Source: Opitutia bacterium (lineage in GTDB: Bacteria; Verrucomicrobiota; Kiritimatiellia; CAIQIC01; Lenti-01). From it: a stretch of 64,000 nucleotides of DNA. Under the pieces are notes generated by a model. The model had not been told where the DNA came from, ran no database searches, and saw only the letters and a program-made list of their open reading frames with translations. Positions 1 to 7,034 of this stretch are shown here, piece after piece. The stretch covers positions 1-64,000 of the forward strand of contig SABN01000003.1 of assembly GCA_009928955.1 (NCBI GenBank), read 5' to 3'. The translations under genes and the position numbers were made by a program. Numbering within the stretch: the first letter of the stretch is position 1; each line of letters starts with the position of its first letter.

Positions 1-198
1 ATGCGGGGCTTGTTCGGCAAGAGCGTGGCGCCGGCCCGCGCGCTGGAGGCGGGGACCGTCTTGACGGAGGAGATGCTGGTGGCGCGGAAGCCGGGCACGG
101 GCATTCCGTATGCCGAGCGGGATCGGCTGGTGGGCCGGAAGCTGAAGGTGGCGGTTGAGCCGTTGCGCCTGCTGGACGGGAAGGACATCGATGAATAA
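1..198 (+). CDS. neuB: N-acetylneuraminate (or legionaminate) synthase, C-terminal SAF domain (5' truncated by window edge)
   Basis: This is the 3' end of a sialic-acid-type synthase, which condenses a 2-epimerised N-acetyl hexosamine with phosphoenolpyruvate to give a nonulosonic acid. Only the C-terminal antifreeze-like SAF domain is visible: 'RGLFGKSVAPARALEAGTVL' and then 'KPGTGIP', the hallmark that closes NeuB, LegI and PseI proteins. The catalytic TIM barrel lies upstream of the window, so position 1 is not the true start. Its TAA stop overlaps the ATG of the next gene (neuC) by 8 bp, implying translational coupling. The SAF domain alone cannot separate the neuraminate, legionaminate and pseudaminate versions; the neuC-type epimerase next to it argues against pseudaminate. 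Confidence 0.85.
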   Translation: MRGLFGKSVAPARALEAGTVLTEEMLVARKPGTGIPYAERDRLVGRKLKVAVEPLRLLDGKDIDE

Positions 199-1351
199 GC
201 GGAAAGTATGCGTGGTGCTGGTGGATCGCGCCAACTACGGGCGGATGAAGCCGGTGATGCGGGCGATCCAGGAGCATCCGGAGCTGGAATTGCAGACCAT
301 TTGCACCGGGACGATGCTGCTGGAGCGCTTCGGGGAGGCGGTGAAGATCGTGGAGGCCGACGGATTTCCCGTCAGCGGACGCATCTACGTGGAGCTGGAG
401 GGGTCGGTGCCCACGACCATGGCCAAGTCCATCGGCTTCGCCATGATCGAGTTCTCCACGGAATACCACCGGCTCAAGCCGGATCTCGTGCTGTTGATCG
501 GAGACCGCTACGAAGCCTTGGCCGCCGCGATTGCCGCCGCCTATATGAACCTCTGCCTGTGCCACATCCAGGGGGGCGAGGTGAGCGGCTCCATCGACGA
601 GAGCGCGCGCCACGCCATCACGAAATTCGCGCAGTACCATTTTCCCGCCACGAAGCGGGCCGCCGAATACATCGTCCGCATGGGGGAAGACCCGGCGACG
701 ATCCTGGGGATCGGGTGCCCGAGCAGCGATCTGGCTCCGGGGGTCACCGGCGCCGGGCTGGAAGAGATCCTCAACTGCTGCGGCCGGGGGTGCCACATCG
801 ATCCGGCCAAGCCGTTCCTGCTGTCGTTGTTCCATCCCATCACGACCGATTTCGGGGGGGAGGTGGAGCAGACGAAGCACCTGCTGGAGGCCTTGGCGCG
901 CATCGCCCAGCCGACCGTCCTGCTGTGGCCGAACATCGACGCCGGCGCGGATCACATCAGCAAGGAGATCCGGATCTTCCGCGACCGGCCCCACGCGACG
1001 TGGCTGCGCACGTTGGTCAACCTGTCGCCGGAGAGCTATCTGAAGGTGCTGCGGACGACGGTCTGCGCGGTGGGCAATTCAAGCAGCTTCGTGCGGGACG
1101 CGGGATATTTCGGGACGCCCGTCGTGTTGGTCGGCAACCGGCAGCAGGGGCGCGAGCACGACGAGCACGTCGTGCCGGTGCCCGTGGAGACGACCGCGAT
1201 CGAGGCGGCGATCCGCCGGCAATTGGTTCATGGGCGCTATGCGCCCAGCGCGCTCTACGGCGACGGCGCGGTGTCGGGCCGCCTCGCCGAATCCTTGGCC
1301 CGCCTGACGCCCTACACCCAGAAGCGGCTGCATTTCATCCGCGAGCGCTGA
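191..1351 (+). CDS. neuC: UDP-N-acetylglucosamine 2-epimerase (hydrolysing), NeuC/LegG type
   Basis: Likely hydrolyses a UDP-sugar with inversion at C2, releasing ManNAc (sialic acid route) or the 2,4-diacetamido-trideoxymannose (legionaminic route) for NeuB. The 386-residue product has the usual family length and a GT-B-like fold pattern: an N-terminal 'VDRANYGRMKPVMRAI' (family usually RADYG; here the D is N), 'HIQGGEVSG' near residue 124 followed by 'DESARHAITK', and a C-terminal nucleotide-binding part with 'GNSSS' near residue 294 and 'GNRQQGRE'. The ATG at 191 is preferred to the ORF start at 155: it gives the normal N-terminus and overlaps the neuB stop by 8 bp. The substrate (UDP-GlcNAc or a modified sugar) cannot be read from sequence. 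Confidence 0.9.
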   Translation: MNKRKVCVVLVDRANYGRMKPVMRAIQEHPELELQTICTGTMLLERFGEAVKIVEADGFPVSGRIYVELEGSVPTTMAKSIGFAMIEFSTEYHRLKPDLVLLIGDRYEALAAAIAAAYMNLCLCHIQGGEVSGSIDESARHAITKFAQYHFPATKRAAEYIVRMGEDPATILGIGCPSSDLAPGVTGAGLEEILNCCGRGCHIDPAKPFLLSLFHPITTDFGGEVEQTKHLLEALARIAQPTVLLWPNIDAGADHISKEIRIFRDRPHATWLRTLVNLSPESYLKVLRTTVCAVGNSSSFVRDAGYFGTPVVLVGNRQQGREHDEHVVPVPVETTAIEAAIRRQLVHGRYAPSALYGDGAVSGRLAESLARLTPYTQKRLHFIRER

Positions 1352-1365
1352 AGGAGGATGTCCCC

Positions 1366-2289
1366 ATGACCCGAGCCGAACGAATCCAGCAGGTCGGATA
1401 CGATTATGCTTCCCGCGCGAAGATCCGGACCGACGCCTGCAACCTGTGCGGGAGCGACGACCAGGTGGTGTTGACGCACCGGGACCGGTACGGGTTTCCC
1501 GCGCAGACGGTCGCCTGCGCCCGCTGCGGGCTGGCGGCGATGAATCCGCGCATGGCCGCGCGCGAATACGCGGCGTTCTACGCGCAATGGTATCGCCCGC
1601 TCGTCAGCGCCTACCATGGCCGGACGATCGACGCCGTTTCGGTGCAGCGGGAGCAGCAGGCCTATGCCGAGGAGATGGAGACGCTGGCGGGGCCCTATCT
1701 CGAACCGCGGCGCGGCCAGTCGTTCCTGGACGTCGGCGGCTCGACGGGCGTGATCGCGATCCATTTCGCCAAGCGCTTCGGGGTCGATCCGACGGTGATC
1801 GATCCGGCGCCGGACGAGATCCAGGAAGCGGACAAGTTCGGCCTGAAGACGATCACGGGCCTGATGGAGGAATGGGATCCGGGCGACCGGCGGTACGACG
1901 TGGTGGGGATGTTCCAGACGATCGACCACCTGCTGGACGTGAAGGCGACGCTGGAAAAGATCCGGTCCCTCCTGCGGGAGGATGGATTGTTCCTGGTGGA
2001 CATCGTGGACTTCCGCGCGGCTTGCCTGAAGAACGCCTCGGTCGAGCTGGCGACGAAGATCGACCATCCATACAGCCTGACGGAGTTCGCCATGGAGAGC
2101 TATCTGGCTCGGACGGGGTTTGATGTTTTGCGGCGTTCGTATAGCGCGGACCATCATCTGGTGGCCTATGTGTGCAAGCCCGCGGCGCCGCGGCCCGACC
2201 ACCTGCCGGAACGGAGCGAAGTCCGGGATTTCTTCCGCGAGCTTCGCCAAGTGCAGAACGCGCGGCCGGCGGCCGGAGGAAGCGCATGA
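1366..2289 (+). CDS. class I SAM-dependent methyltransferase with N-terminal zinc-binding motif
   Basis: Predicted 307-residue methyltransferase acting on a sugar or sugar nucleotide of the glycan. Two CxxC pairs near the N-terminus (C25/C28, C51/C54) resemble the putative zinc-binding domain of sugar C-methyltransferase-like proteins. The SAM-binding glycine loop 'DVGGSTG' is near residue 122, followed by an acidic strand end ('VIDPAPDEI') and 'MFQTIDHLLD' typical of class I enzymes. A strong Shine-Dalgarno (AAGGAGG, 1351-1357) precedes ATG 1366. The stop overlaps the neuA start (ATGA), so the gene is co-translated inside the nonulosonate block and may methylate the nonulosonic acid or a neighbouring residue. 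The acceptor is unknown. Confidence 0.85.
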   Translation: MTRAERIQQVGYDYASRAKIRTDACNLCGSDDQVVLTHRDRYGFPAQTVACARCGLAAMNPRMAAREYAAFYAQWYRPLVSAYHGRTIDAVSVQREQQAYAEEMETLAGPYLEPRRGQSFLDVGGSTGVIAIHFAKRFGVDPTVIDPAPDEIQEADKFGLKTITGLMEEWDPGDRRYDVVGMFQTIDHLLDVKATLEKIRSLLREDGLFLVDIVDFRAACLKNASVELATKIDHPYSLTEFAMESYLARTGFDVLRRSYSADHHLVAYVCKPAAPRPDHLPERSEVRDFFRELRQVQNARPAAGGSA

Positions 2290-2984
2290 GCCGGATCCTG
2301 GGCCTGATCCCCGCCCGGGGCGGCTCCAAGGCGATGCCCCGGAAAAACATCCTGCCGCTGTGCGGGAAGTCCCTCGTTCAGCGCGCCTGGGAAGGCGCGC
2401 GGGTTTCGGGCGCGCTCGACCGCGTCATCCTGTCCACCGACGACGAGGAGATCGCGGCGCATGGGCGGGCGATCGGGCTGGAGGTGCCCTTCCTGCGGCC
2501 GGCGGCGTTCGCGGGCGACGCGAGCCCGATGATCGATGTGGCGACGCATGCGCTGGAGGCCTTGAGGAAGGCGGACAACTATGTGCCCGAGGCGGTGATG
2601 ATCCTGCAACCGACCTCGCCGCTGCGTTCTCCGGCGCACATCCGGCGCGCGGCGGAGCTGCTGGAGGGCCACGAGGCCGTGTGTTCAGTCTTGCCGCTGC
2701 CGCAGGATCTCTCTCCCTCCTATCTGATGAAGATCCGGGAGGACGGGTGTCTGGACTATTTCATGCCGGACGGCGGCCGGTTCACCCGCCGCCAGGATCT
2801 GCCGATCGCCTATCGGCGCGAAGGCACCATCTTCCTCACGCGCACGGAGGTGATCCTGGAGCAGCGTTCGTTCTATGGCCGGCGCTGTTTCCCGATGCGG
2901 ATGGAGCCGAACGAAGTCCTGAACATCGATACGCCGGAGGATTGGCGGGAAGCCGAACGCGTTCTGGGCGGGAGGAACGGGTGA
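2286..2984 (+). CDS. neuA: CMP-N-acylneuraminate (nonulosonate) cytidylyltransferase
   Basis: Activates the nonulosonic acid made by NeuB as its CMP-sugar, in the cytoplasm. The 232-residue product begins with the CTP-binding signature 'LIPARGGSKAMPRKNI' (usual form PARGGSKxxPxKN), continues with 'LSTDDEEIA' and the product-site segment 'LQPTSPLRS', and ends with 'LNIDTPEDW', all as in NeuA/LegF/PseF. ATG 2286 overlaps the preceding TGA by 4 bp and gives the family N-terminus; the longer ORF upstream is read-through of another gene. Its own stop overlaps the GTG of the next gene. Confidence 0.92.
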   Translation: MSRILGLIPARGGSKAMPRKNILPLCGKSLVQRAWEGARVSGALDRVILSTDDEEIAAHGRAIGLEVPFLRPAAFAGDASPMIDVATHALEALRKADNYVPEAVMILQPTSPLRSPAHIRRAAELLEGHEAVCSVLPLPQDLSPSYLMKIREDGCLDYFMPDGGRFTRRQDLPIAYRREGTIFLTRTEVILEQRSFYGRRCFPMRMEPNEVLNIDTPEDWREAERVLGGRNG

Positions 2985-3919
2985 ACATCCTGCTGGCCGA
3001 ATCTTCGGGCTTCAGCCCGCGCGCGCTGGAACTTCTGCGCCCGCTGGGCGCCGTGCGCCAGGAAGACCTGTCCGGCGCCGCGCTGCGCGCCGCGGCCGGC
3101 GATTGCGACGTGTTGTGGGTGAGGCTGCGCACCTTCATCGGTCCCGAGGTGATGGATGCCGCGCCCCGCCTGAAGTGGATCGCGTCCCCCACGACCGGCC
3201 TGAACCACATCGATCTGGCGGCGGCGGAGAAGCGCGGCATCCGCGTTCTGTCCCTCCGGGGAGAAGTGGACTTTCTGAAGGAAATCCGGGCCACGGCGGA
3301 ATTGACCATCGGACTGATGCTAGCGCTGCTTAGGCATATTCCTGCAGCGGCCCAAGGGGTTCGGGATGGAGTCTGGGACCGGGACCGGTACCAAGGGCGG
3401 GAGCTTTTTGGCCAAGACGTGGGGTTGGTCGGTTTTGGACGGCTGGGCCGCCTCGTGGCCGGCTACCTGCTCGCATTCGGCAGTCGCGTCCGGGTGTATG
3501 ATCCCGCCGCAACGGAACCGGAGCTGCCGGGGGTGGAGCGCGTCGCGCTGGAGGATCTGTTGGCGTTTTCCCAATTGGTTTCCTTGCATGCAGCGTACGA
3601 ACCGGCCAATGAACGCTTCTTCAACGCCGCCTGTTTCCGGCGCATGCCGCGGGGAGCGTGGTTTGTCAACACCGCCCGCGGCGAGCTGGTGGATGAAGCC
3701 GCCCTGCTGAAGGCGCTGGAATCCGGGCATCTGGCCGGGGCGGCGGTGGATGTATTGGCGGCTGAACCCTCGCTGGTTTTGGACGCGCATCCCCTGGTCC
3801 GCTTCGCCCGCACCTCCGACCGCCTGATCCTCACGCCGCACATCGGGGGTTGCACGCAGGAATCGATGGAACGTGCGGAGTATTTCCTGGCGCGAAGAAT
3901 GAAGGAGGCCTTGGCCTGA
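2981..3919 (+). CDS. D-isomer-specific 2-hydroxyacid dehydrogenase (SerA/GyaR-like)
   Basis: A 312-residue NAD(P)-dependent dehydrogenase of the phosphoglycerate/glyoxylate reductase family. The nucleotide-binding motif 'GLVGFGRLGR' is near residue 150, the substrate/cofactor motif 'NTARGELVDEAAL' contains the catalytic-region Arg, and 'LTPHIGG' near residue 285 carries the catalytic His. The GTG start at 2981 overlaps the neuA stop by 4 bp (GTGA); the upstream ORF extension is shadow. Its place directly after neuA suggests a role in making a hydroxyacid substituent or modified sugar, but no substrate can be named. A second, broken copy of its C-terminal third is fused to an asnB fragment at 6609-7010. 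Confidence 0.85.
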   Translation: MNILLAESSGFSPRALELLRPLGAVRQEDLSGAALRAAAGDCDVLWVRLRTFIGPEVMDAAPRLKWIASPTTGLNHIDLAAAEKRGIRVLSLRGEVDFLKEIRATAELTIGLMLALLRHIPAAAQGVRDGVWDRDRYQGRELFGQDVGLVGFGRLGRLVAGYLLAFGSRVRVYDPAATEPELPGVERVALEDLLAFSQLVSLHAAYEPANERFFNAACFRRMPRGAWFVNTARGELVDEAALLKALESGHLAGAAVDVLAAEPSLVLDAHPLVRFARTSDRLILTPHIGGCTQESMERAEYFLARRMKEALA

Positions 3920-3972
3920 TGGGCCACGGGAAGCTTTGAACATGGATTTGTCCGCGGCGCACGATTCACGCG

Positions 3973-5391
3973 ATGATATTTAACACCGTCACCTTCATTG
4001 TTTTCCTGATCCTCGTATTCTCTCTGTATTGGGGGTTGAATCGGCGGTGGCAGAACGCGCTCTTGCTCGTCGCCAGCTACGTGTTCTACGGCTGGTGGGA
4101 TTGGCGGTTCCTGTCGCTGATCCTCATTTCGAGCCTCTTTGATTTCTGGCTTGGTCGGCGCATTGCCGCAACGTCGGCCCCGCGGCGACGAAAGGCGTAT
4201 ATCGTGCTGAGCCTGGTCAGCAACCTGGGGCTGCTCGGTTTCTTCAAGTATTTCAACTTCTTTGCGGAAAGCTTCGCGCACCTGCTGGCCGGGTTCGGCC
4301 TGGAGGCCGGTTTCGTCACGCTGCACATCATCCTGCCGGTGGGCATCAGCTTCTATACGTTCCAAAGCTTGAGCTATACGCTGGACGTCTATCGGGGCCA
4401 ATGCCTGGCGACATACACGCTGGTCGAATTTATGGCCTTCGTCTCCTTCTTTCCGCAACTGGTGGCCGGTCCGATCGAACGCGCCACGAACCTGTTGAAG
4501 CAGTTCGCCGGGGACCGCGTGTTCGACGTGCAGCAGGCGAAGGACGGCGTCCGGCAGATGCTCTGGGGATTCTTCCAGAAGATGGTGATCGCCGACGGCG
4601 CGGCGAAATACGTCAATGCGGTCTACGCGGCGGACGCGGAAGCCAACGGAGGCCGGCTGCTGCTGGGCACCGTATTCTTTGCGTTCCAGATCTATAGCGA
4701 CTTCGCCGGCTACGCGAACATCGCCTGCGGTTGCGCGCGGCTGTTTGGCTTTCGGCTGATGAGGAACTTCGCGTATCCCTATTTCTCCCGCAACATCGCC
4801 GAATTTTGGCAACGGTGGCACATCTCGCTTTCCACCTGGTTCCGCGATTACCTGTATATCCCGCTCGGGGGGAGTCGCCGCGGCCTCGCGCGCACGGCGC
4901 GCAACGTCCTGCTGACGTTCACGATCAGCGGGCTCTGGCATGGGGCCAACTGGACTTATGTTTTCTGGGGATTGCTGAACGGGCTGTACTTCCTTCCGGG
5001 CTTGCTGCGCCGCCGCCTCGGCCCGGCGCCAGTCGCCCCTCCGTCTCGGGACGCCCGCTGGACGGACCTGCCCGCGATCGGACTGACCTTCTTGATGACG
5101 TGCGCGGCATGGGTCTTTTTCCGCGCGGAGAGCTTGCCGCAGGCTTTCCACTTCTTCCGTGCGATGGCGGGGGCCTTCGATCTCCACGCGCTGGTTTTCG
5201 ATGCGCCGCAGATCAAGCTTCTGATTCTCGCGATGCTGGCCATCGAGTGGATCCAGCGGCACCGTGCCCACCCGCTGGACATCGCCGCCCTGCCTCTGCC
5301 CGTCCGTTGGGCCAGCTACTACGCGCTGGCTTCCGTGATCCTGGTTTTCGGGACGTTCCAATCCACGACCTTCATTTACTTCCAGTTCTGA
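3973..5391 (+). CDS. MBOAT family O-acyltransferase (AlgI-like)
   Basis: Integral inner-membrane O-acyltransferase, predicted to move an acyl (often acetyl) group across the membrane onto an exported polysaccharide. The 472-residue protein is polytopic from residue 1 ('TVTFIVFLILVFSLYWGL') and shows the AlgI/PatA landmarks: 'SYVFYGWWDWRF', 'ILPVGISFYTFQSLSYT', 'FFPQLVAGPIER', 'EFWQRWHISLSTWFRDYLYIPLGG', and the catalytic-histidine motif 'SGLWHGANWTYVFWG' near residue 321. It stands 53 bp after the dehydrogenase and 1 bp before a companion gene, the usual MBOAT plus SGNH-like pairing. Likely acylates a glycan made by this locus; the acceptor is not determinable. Confidence 0.93.
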   Translation: MIFNTVTFIVFLILVFSLYWGLNRRWQNALLLVASYVFYGWWDWRFLSLILISSLFDFWLGRRIAATSAPRRRKAYIVLSLVSNLGLLGFFKYFNFFAESFAHLLAGFGLEAGFVTLHIILPVGISFYTFQSLSYTLDVYRGQCLATYTLVEFMAFVSFFPQLVAGPIERATNLLKQFAGDRVFDVQQAKDGVRQMLWGFFQKMVIADGAAKYVNAVYAADAEANGGRLLLGTVFFAFQIYSDFAGYANIACGCARLFGFRLMRNFAYPYFSRNIAEFWQRWHISLSTWFRDYLYIPLGGSRRGLARTARNVLLTFTISGLWHGANWTYVFWGLLNGLYFLPGLLRRRLGPAPVAPPSRDARWTDLPAIGLTFLMTCAAWVFFRAESLPQAFHFFRAMAGAFDLHALVFDAPQIKLLILAMLAIEWIQRHRAHPLDIAALPLPVRWASYYALASVILVFGTFQSTTFIYFQF

Positions 5392-5392
5392 T

Positions 5393-6586
5393 ATGAAGTT
5401 TCCTATGCCATATCGGTTCGCGCTCCGCACCCTGCTGTGGGCGCTCCCGCTTGGACTGCCGGTGGCGGCCTTCGAGCTGAGCCTGTGGCGGGCCGGCGAG
5501 ACGACGCCCATCGGGGAGATCTGCACGGTCCTGGCGGCCCGTCCCGACGCGCTCTTCGGGCGCCAGTTTTTCGACCAGGGCCTCTACCGGTTCAAGTGGG
5601 TTTCGATCCTGCAGCGCAATCCCGCGATGATTGCGCTGGGCAATTCGCGCGTGATGCAGTTCCGCCGGGAAATGTTCGGAGCCCGGTCCGCCGACTTCTT
5701 TAACGCCGGCGGCATGATCCAGCATGTCCGCGATTTCGAGCAGTTTGTTGAAATCCTGCCGGCGGATACCCGCATCGCTTGCGTGATCCTGAGGGTCGAG
5801 TATTCGTGGTTCAACGATTGCACGGCCATCGTCGCGGAACGCACGCGAGTCTTGGCAAAGTCCATCCGCTCCGACGAGGGCCTGGATGGATTTGCCCACG
5901 GGCACGTGTTCCAGCAGGTGTTGCGCAACGGGCTGACGCCGGATTTGTCGCGTCCCTCCTGGGCGGTGCTCGCCGGGGCGTGGCGGGGCGGAGACGCAGC
6001 CGCGGTGAATGCCTGGGGTTTCATGGCGCGAAACCGCCACGCGGGATTCCGCTCGGACGGGAGTTTCGAATATGGACTTTCCGCGCCCGGCGACTGGACG
6101 TTCCAAGACCGCGAACATCCGACCGTGATCGAGCGCATCAAGACCGGCACCCGGGGGTTTGAACCGATGGTCGCGCTTTCGGAAGATCGCGTGGAGCGGT
6201 TTCTGGCTTGCGTGCGGGCCTTGAAAGCGCGCGGCATCACCGTGCTCTGTTTTGCGCCACCCTATCCCTCCGCCGCAATCGCGGCGCTCGAGGCAAGCCC
6301 GGACCAGCAGGGCGGCTGGCGGCAGTACCGGGAGGAATTGCCTGCGCGCATCCGCGGGGCAGGGGCGGTATACGTTGACACTTCCACGCCGGGCGCGTTG
6401 GGCATGGACGACCGTTGCATGCGGGACGGCCTGCACGCGATGGAGACCTTTCACGTGCGGATCCTCGTGGCCCTGGCGGGCCAGCCCGGCGCCGATACTG
6501 CCGGGCTTGACCCCGCATTTTTGCGGCGGCTGATCGACGACCCGCGTTCCAACCCGTGGTTCCCGAACTACGGAGGAATCCAATGA
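5393..6586 (+). CDS. MBOAT companion protein, SGNH/AlgX-like (putative acylation partner)
   Basis: A 397-residue protein with one N-terminal hydrophobic segment ('LLWALPLGLPVAAFELSLW', a signal anchor) and a large probably periplasmic part. 'MIALGNSRVMQFR' near residue 80 resembles the block I serine motif (G-x-S) of SGNH-like partners of MBOAT acyltransferases, and 'YVDTSTPG...MRDGLHAMETFHVRIL' near the C-terminus could supply the D-x-x-H block. It starts 1 bp after the MBOAT stop, which supports a joint role. ATG 5405 is an alternative start. The family was not recognised precisely; assignment rests on context plus the weak SGNH motifs. Confidence 0.65.
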   Translation: MKFPMPYRFALRTLLWALPLGLPVAAFELSLWRAGETTPIGEICTVLAARPDALFGRQFFDQGLYRFKWVSILQRNPAMIALGNSRVMQFRREMFGARSADFFNAGGMIQHVRDFEQFVEILPADTRIACVILRVEYSWFNDCTAIVAERTRVLAKSIRSDEGLDGFAHGHVFQQVLRNGLTPDLSRPSWAVLAGAWRGGDAAAVNAWGFMARNRHAGFRSDGSFEYGLSAPGDWTFQDREHPTVIERIKTGTRGFEPMVALSEDRVERFLACVRALKARGITVLCFAPPYPSAAIAALEASPDQQGGWRQYREELPARIRGAGAVYVDTSTPGALGMDDRCMRDGLHAMETFHVRILVALAGQPGADTAGLDPAFLRRLIDDPRSNPWFPNYGGIQ

Positions 6587-6608
6587 TCTTTTTCCCACGA
6601 GGTGGCCC

Positions 6609-7010
6609 ATGTGCGGCATAGGATTCTGTTCCGGAATCCCGGACGTGACGGATGCCCTCGCGCGAATGGCCGCGGCGATGCGCCATCGCGGACCAGACGA
6701 CCGCGGGTTCGCCCTTGTCGCCGGGTCCTCCGCCGGCCTCGTGAACACGGCCCGGGGGGAACGGGTCGATGAGGACGCGTTGCTGGCCGCGCTGAAGTCC
6801 GGGCATCTGGCCGGGGCGGCCGTGGACGTGCTGGCGGCGGAATCCTCGGTGAACTTGCCGGAACATCCGCTCGGGGCCTTCGCGCGCGCCGACGACCGGC
6901 TGAGCCTCACGCCGCACATCGGGGGCTGCATCCGCGAATCGATGGAGCGCACCGAAGTGTTCATGTCGCAACAACTGCGGTCTTGCCTGCCTTCAACGGA
7001 TGCGGAATGA
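6609..7010 (+). pseudogene. chimeric remnant: asparagine synthetase N-terminus joined to 2-hydroxyacid dehydrogenase C-terminus
   Basis: An open 133-codon frame made of two unrelated gene pieces. Residues 1 to about 40 ('MCGIGFCSGIPDV...MRHRGPDDRGF') are the start of an asparagine-synthetase glutaminase domain with the Cys2 nucleophile. From 'GLVNTARGERVDEDALLAAL' onwards it matches the C-terminal third of the dehydrogenase at 2981-3919 ('NTARGELVDEAALLKAL', 'SGHLAGAAVDVLAAE', 'LTPHIGGC.ESMER'). Neither half is catalytically complete. The junction falls at 'VNTAR', which resembles both the AsnB motif after HRGPDD (VNTR-like) and the dehydrogenase motif, as expected for deletion at short homology. 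A ribosome binding site (GAGGTGG) remains, so a product may still be made. Confidence 0.85.
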
Positions 7011-7034
7011 GGAATTGGACAGAAGGGTGGAATC

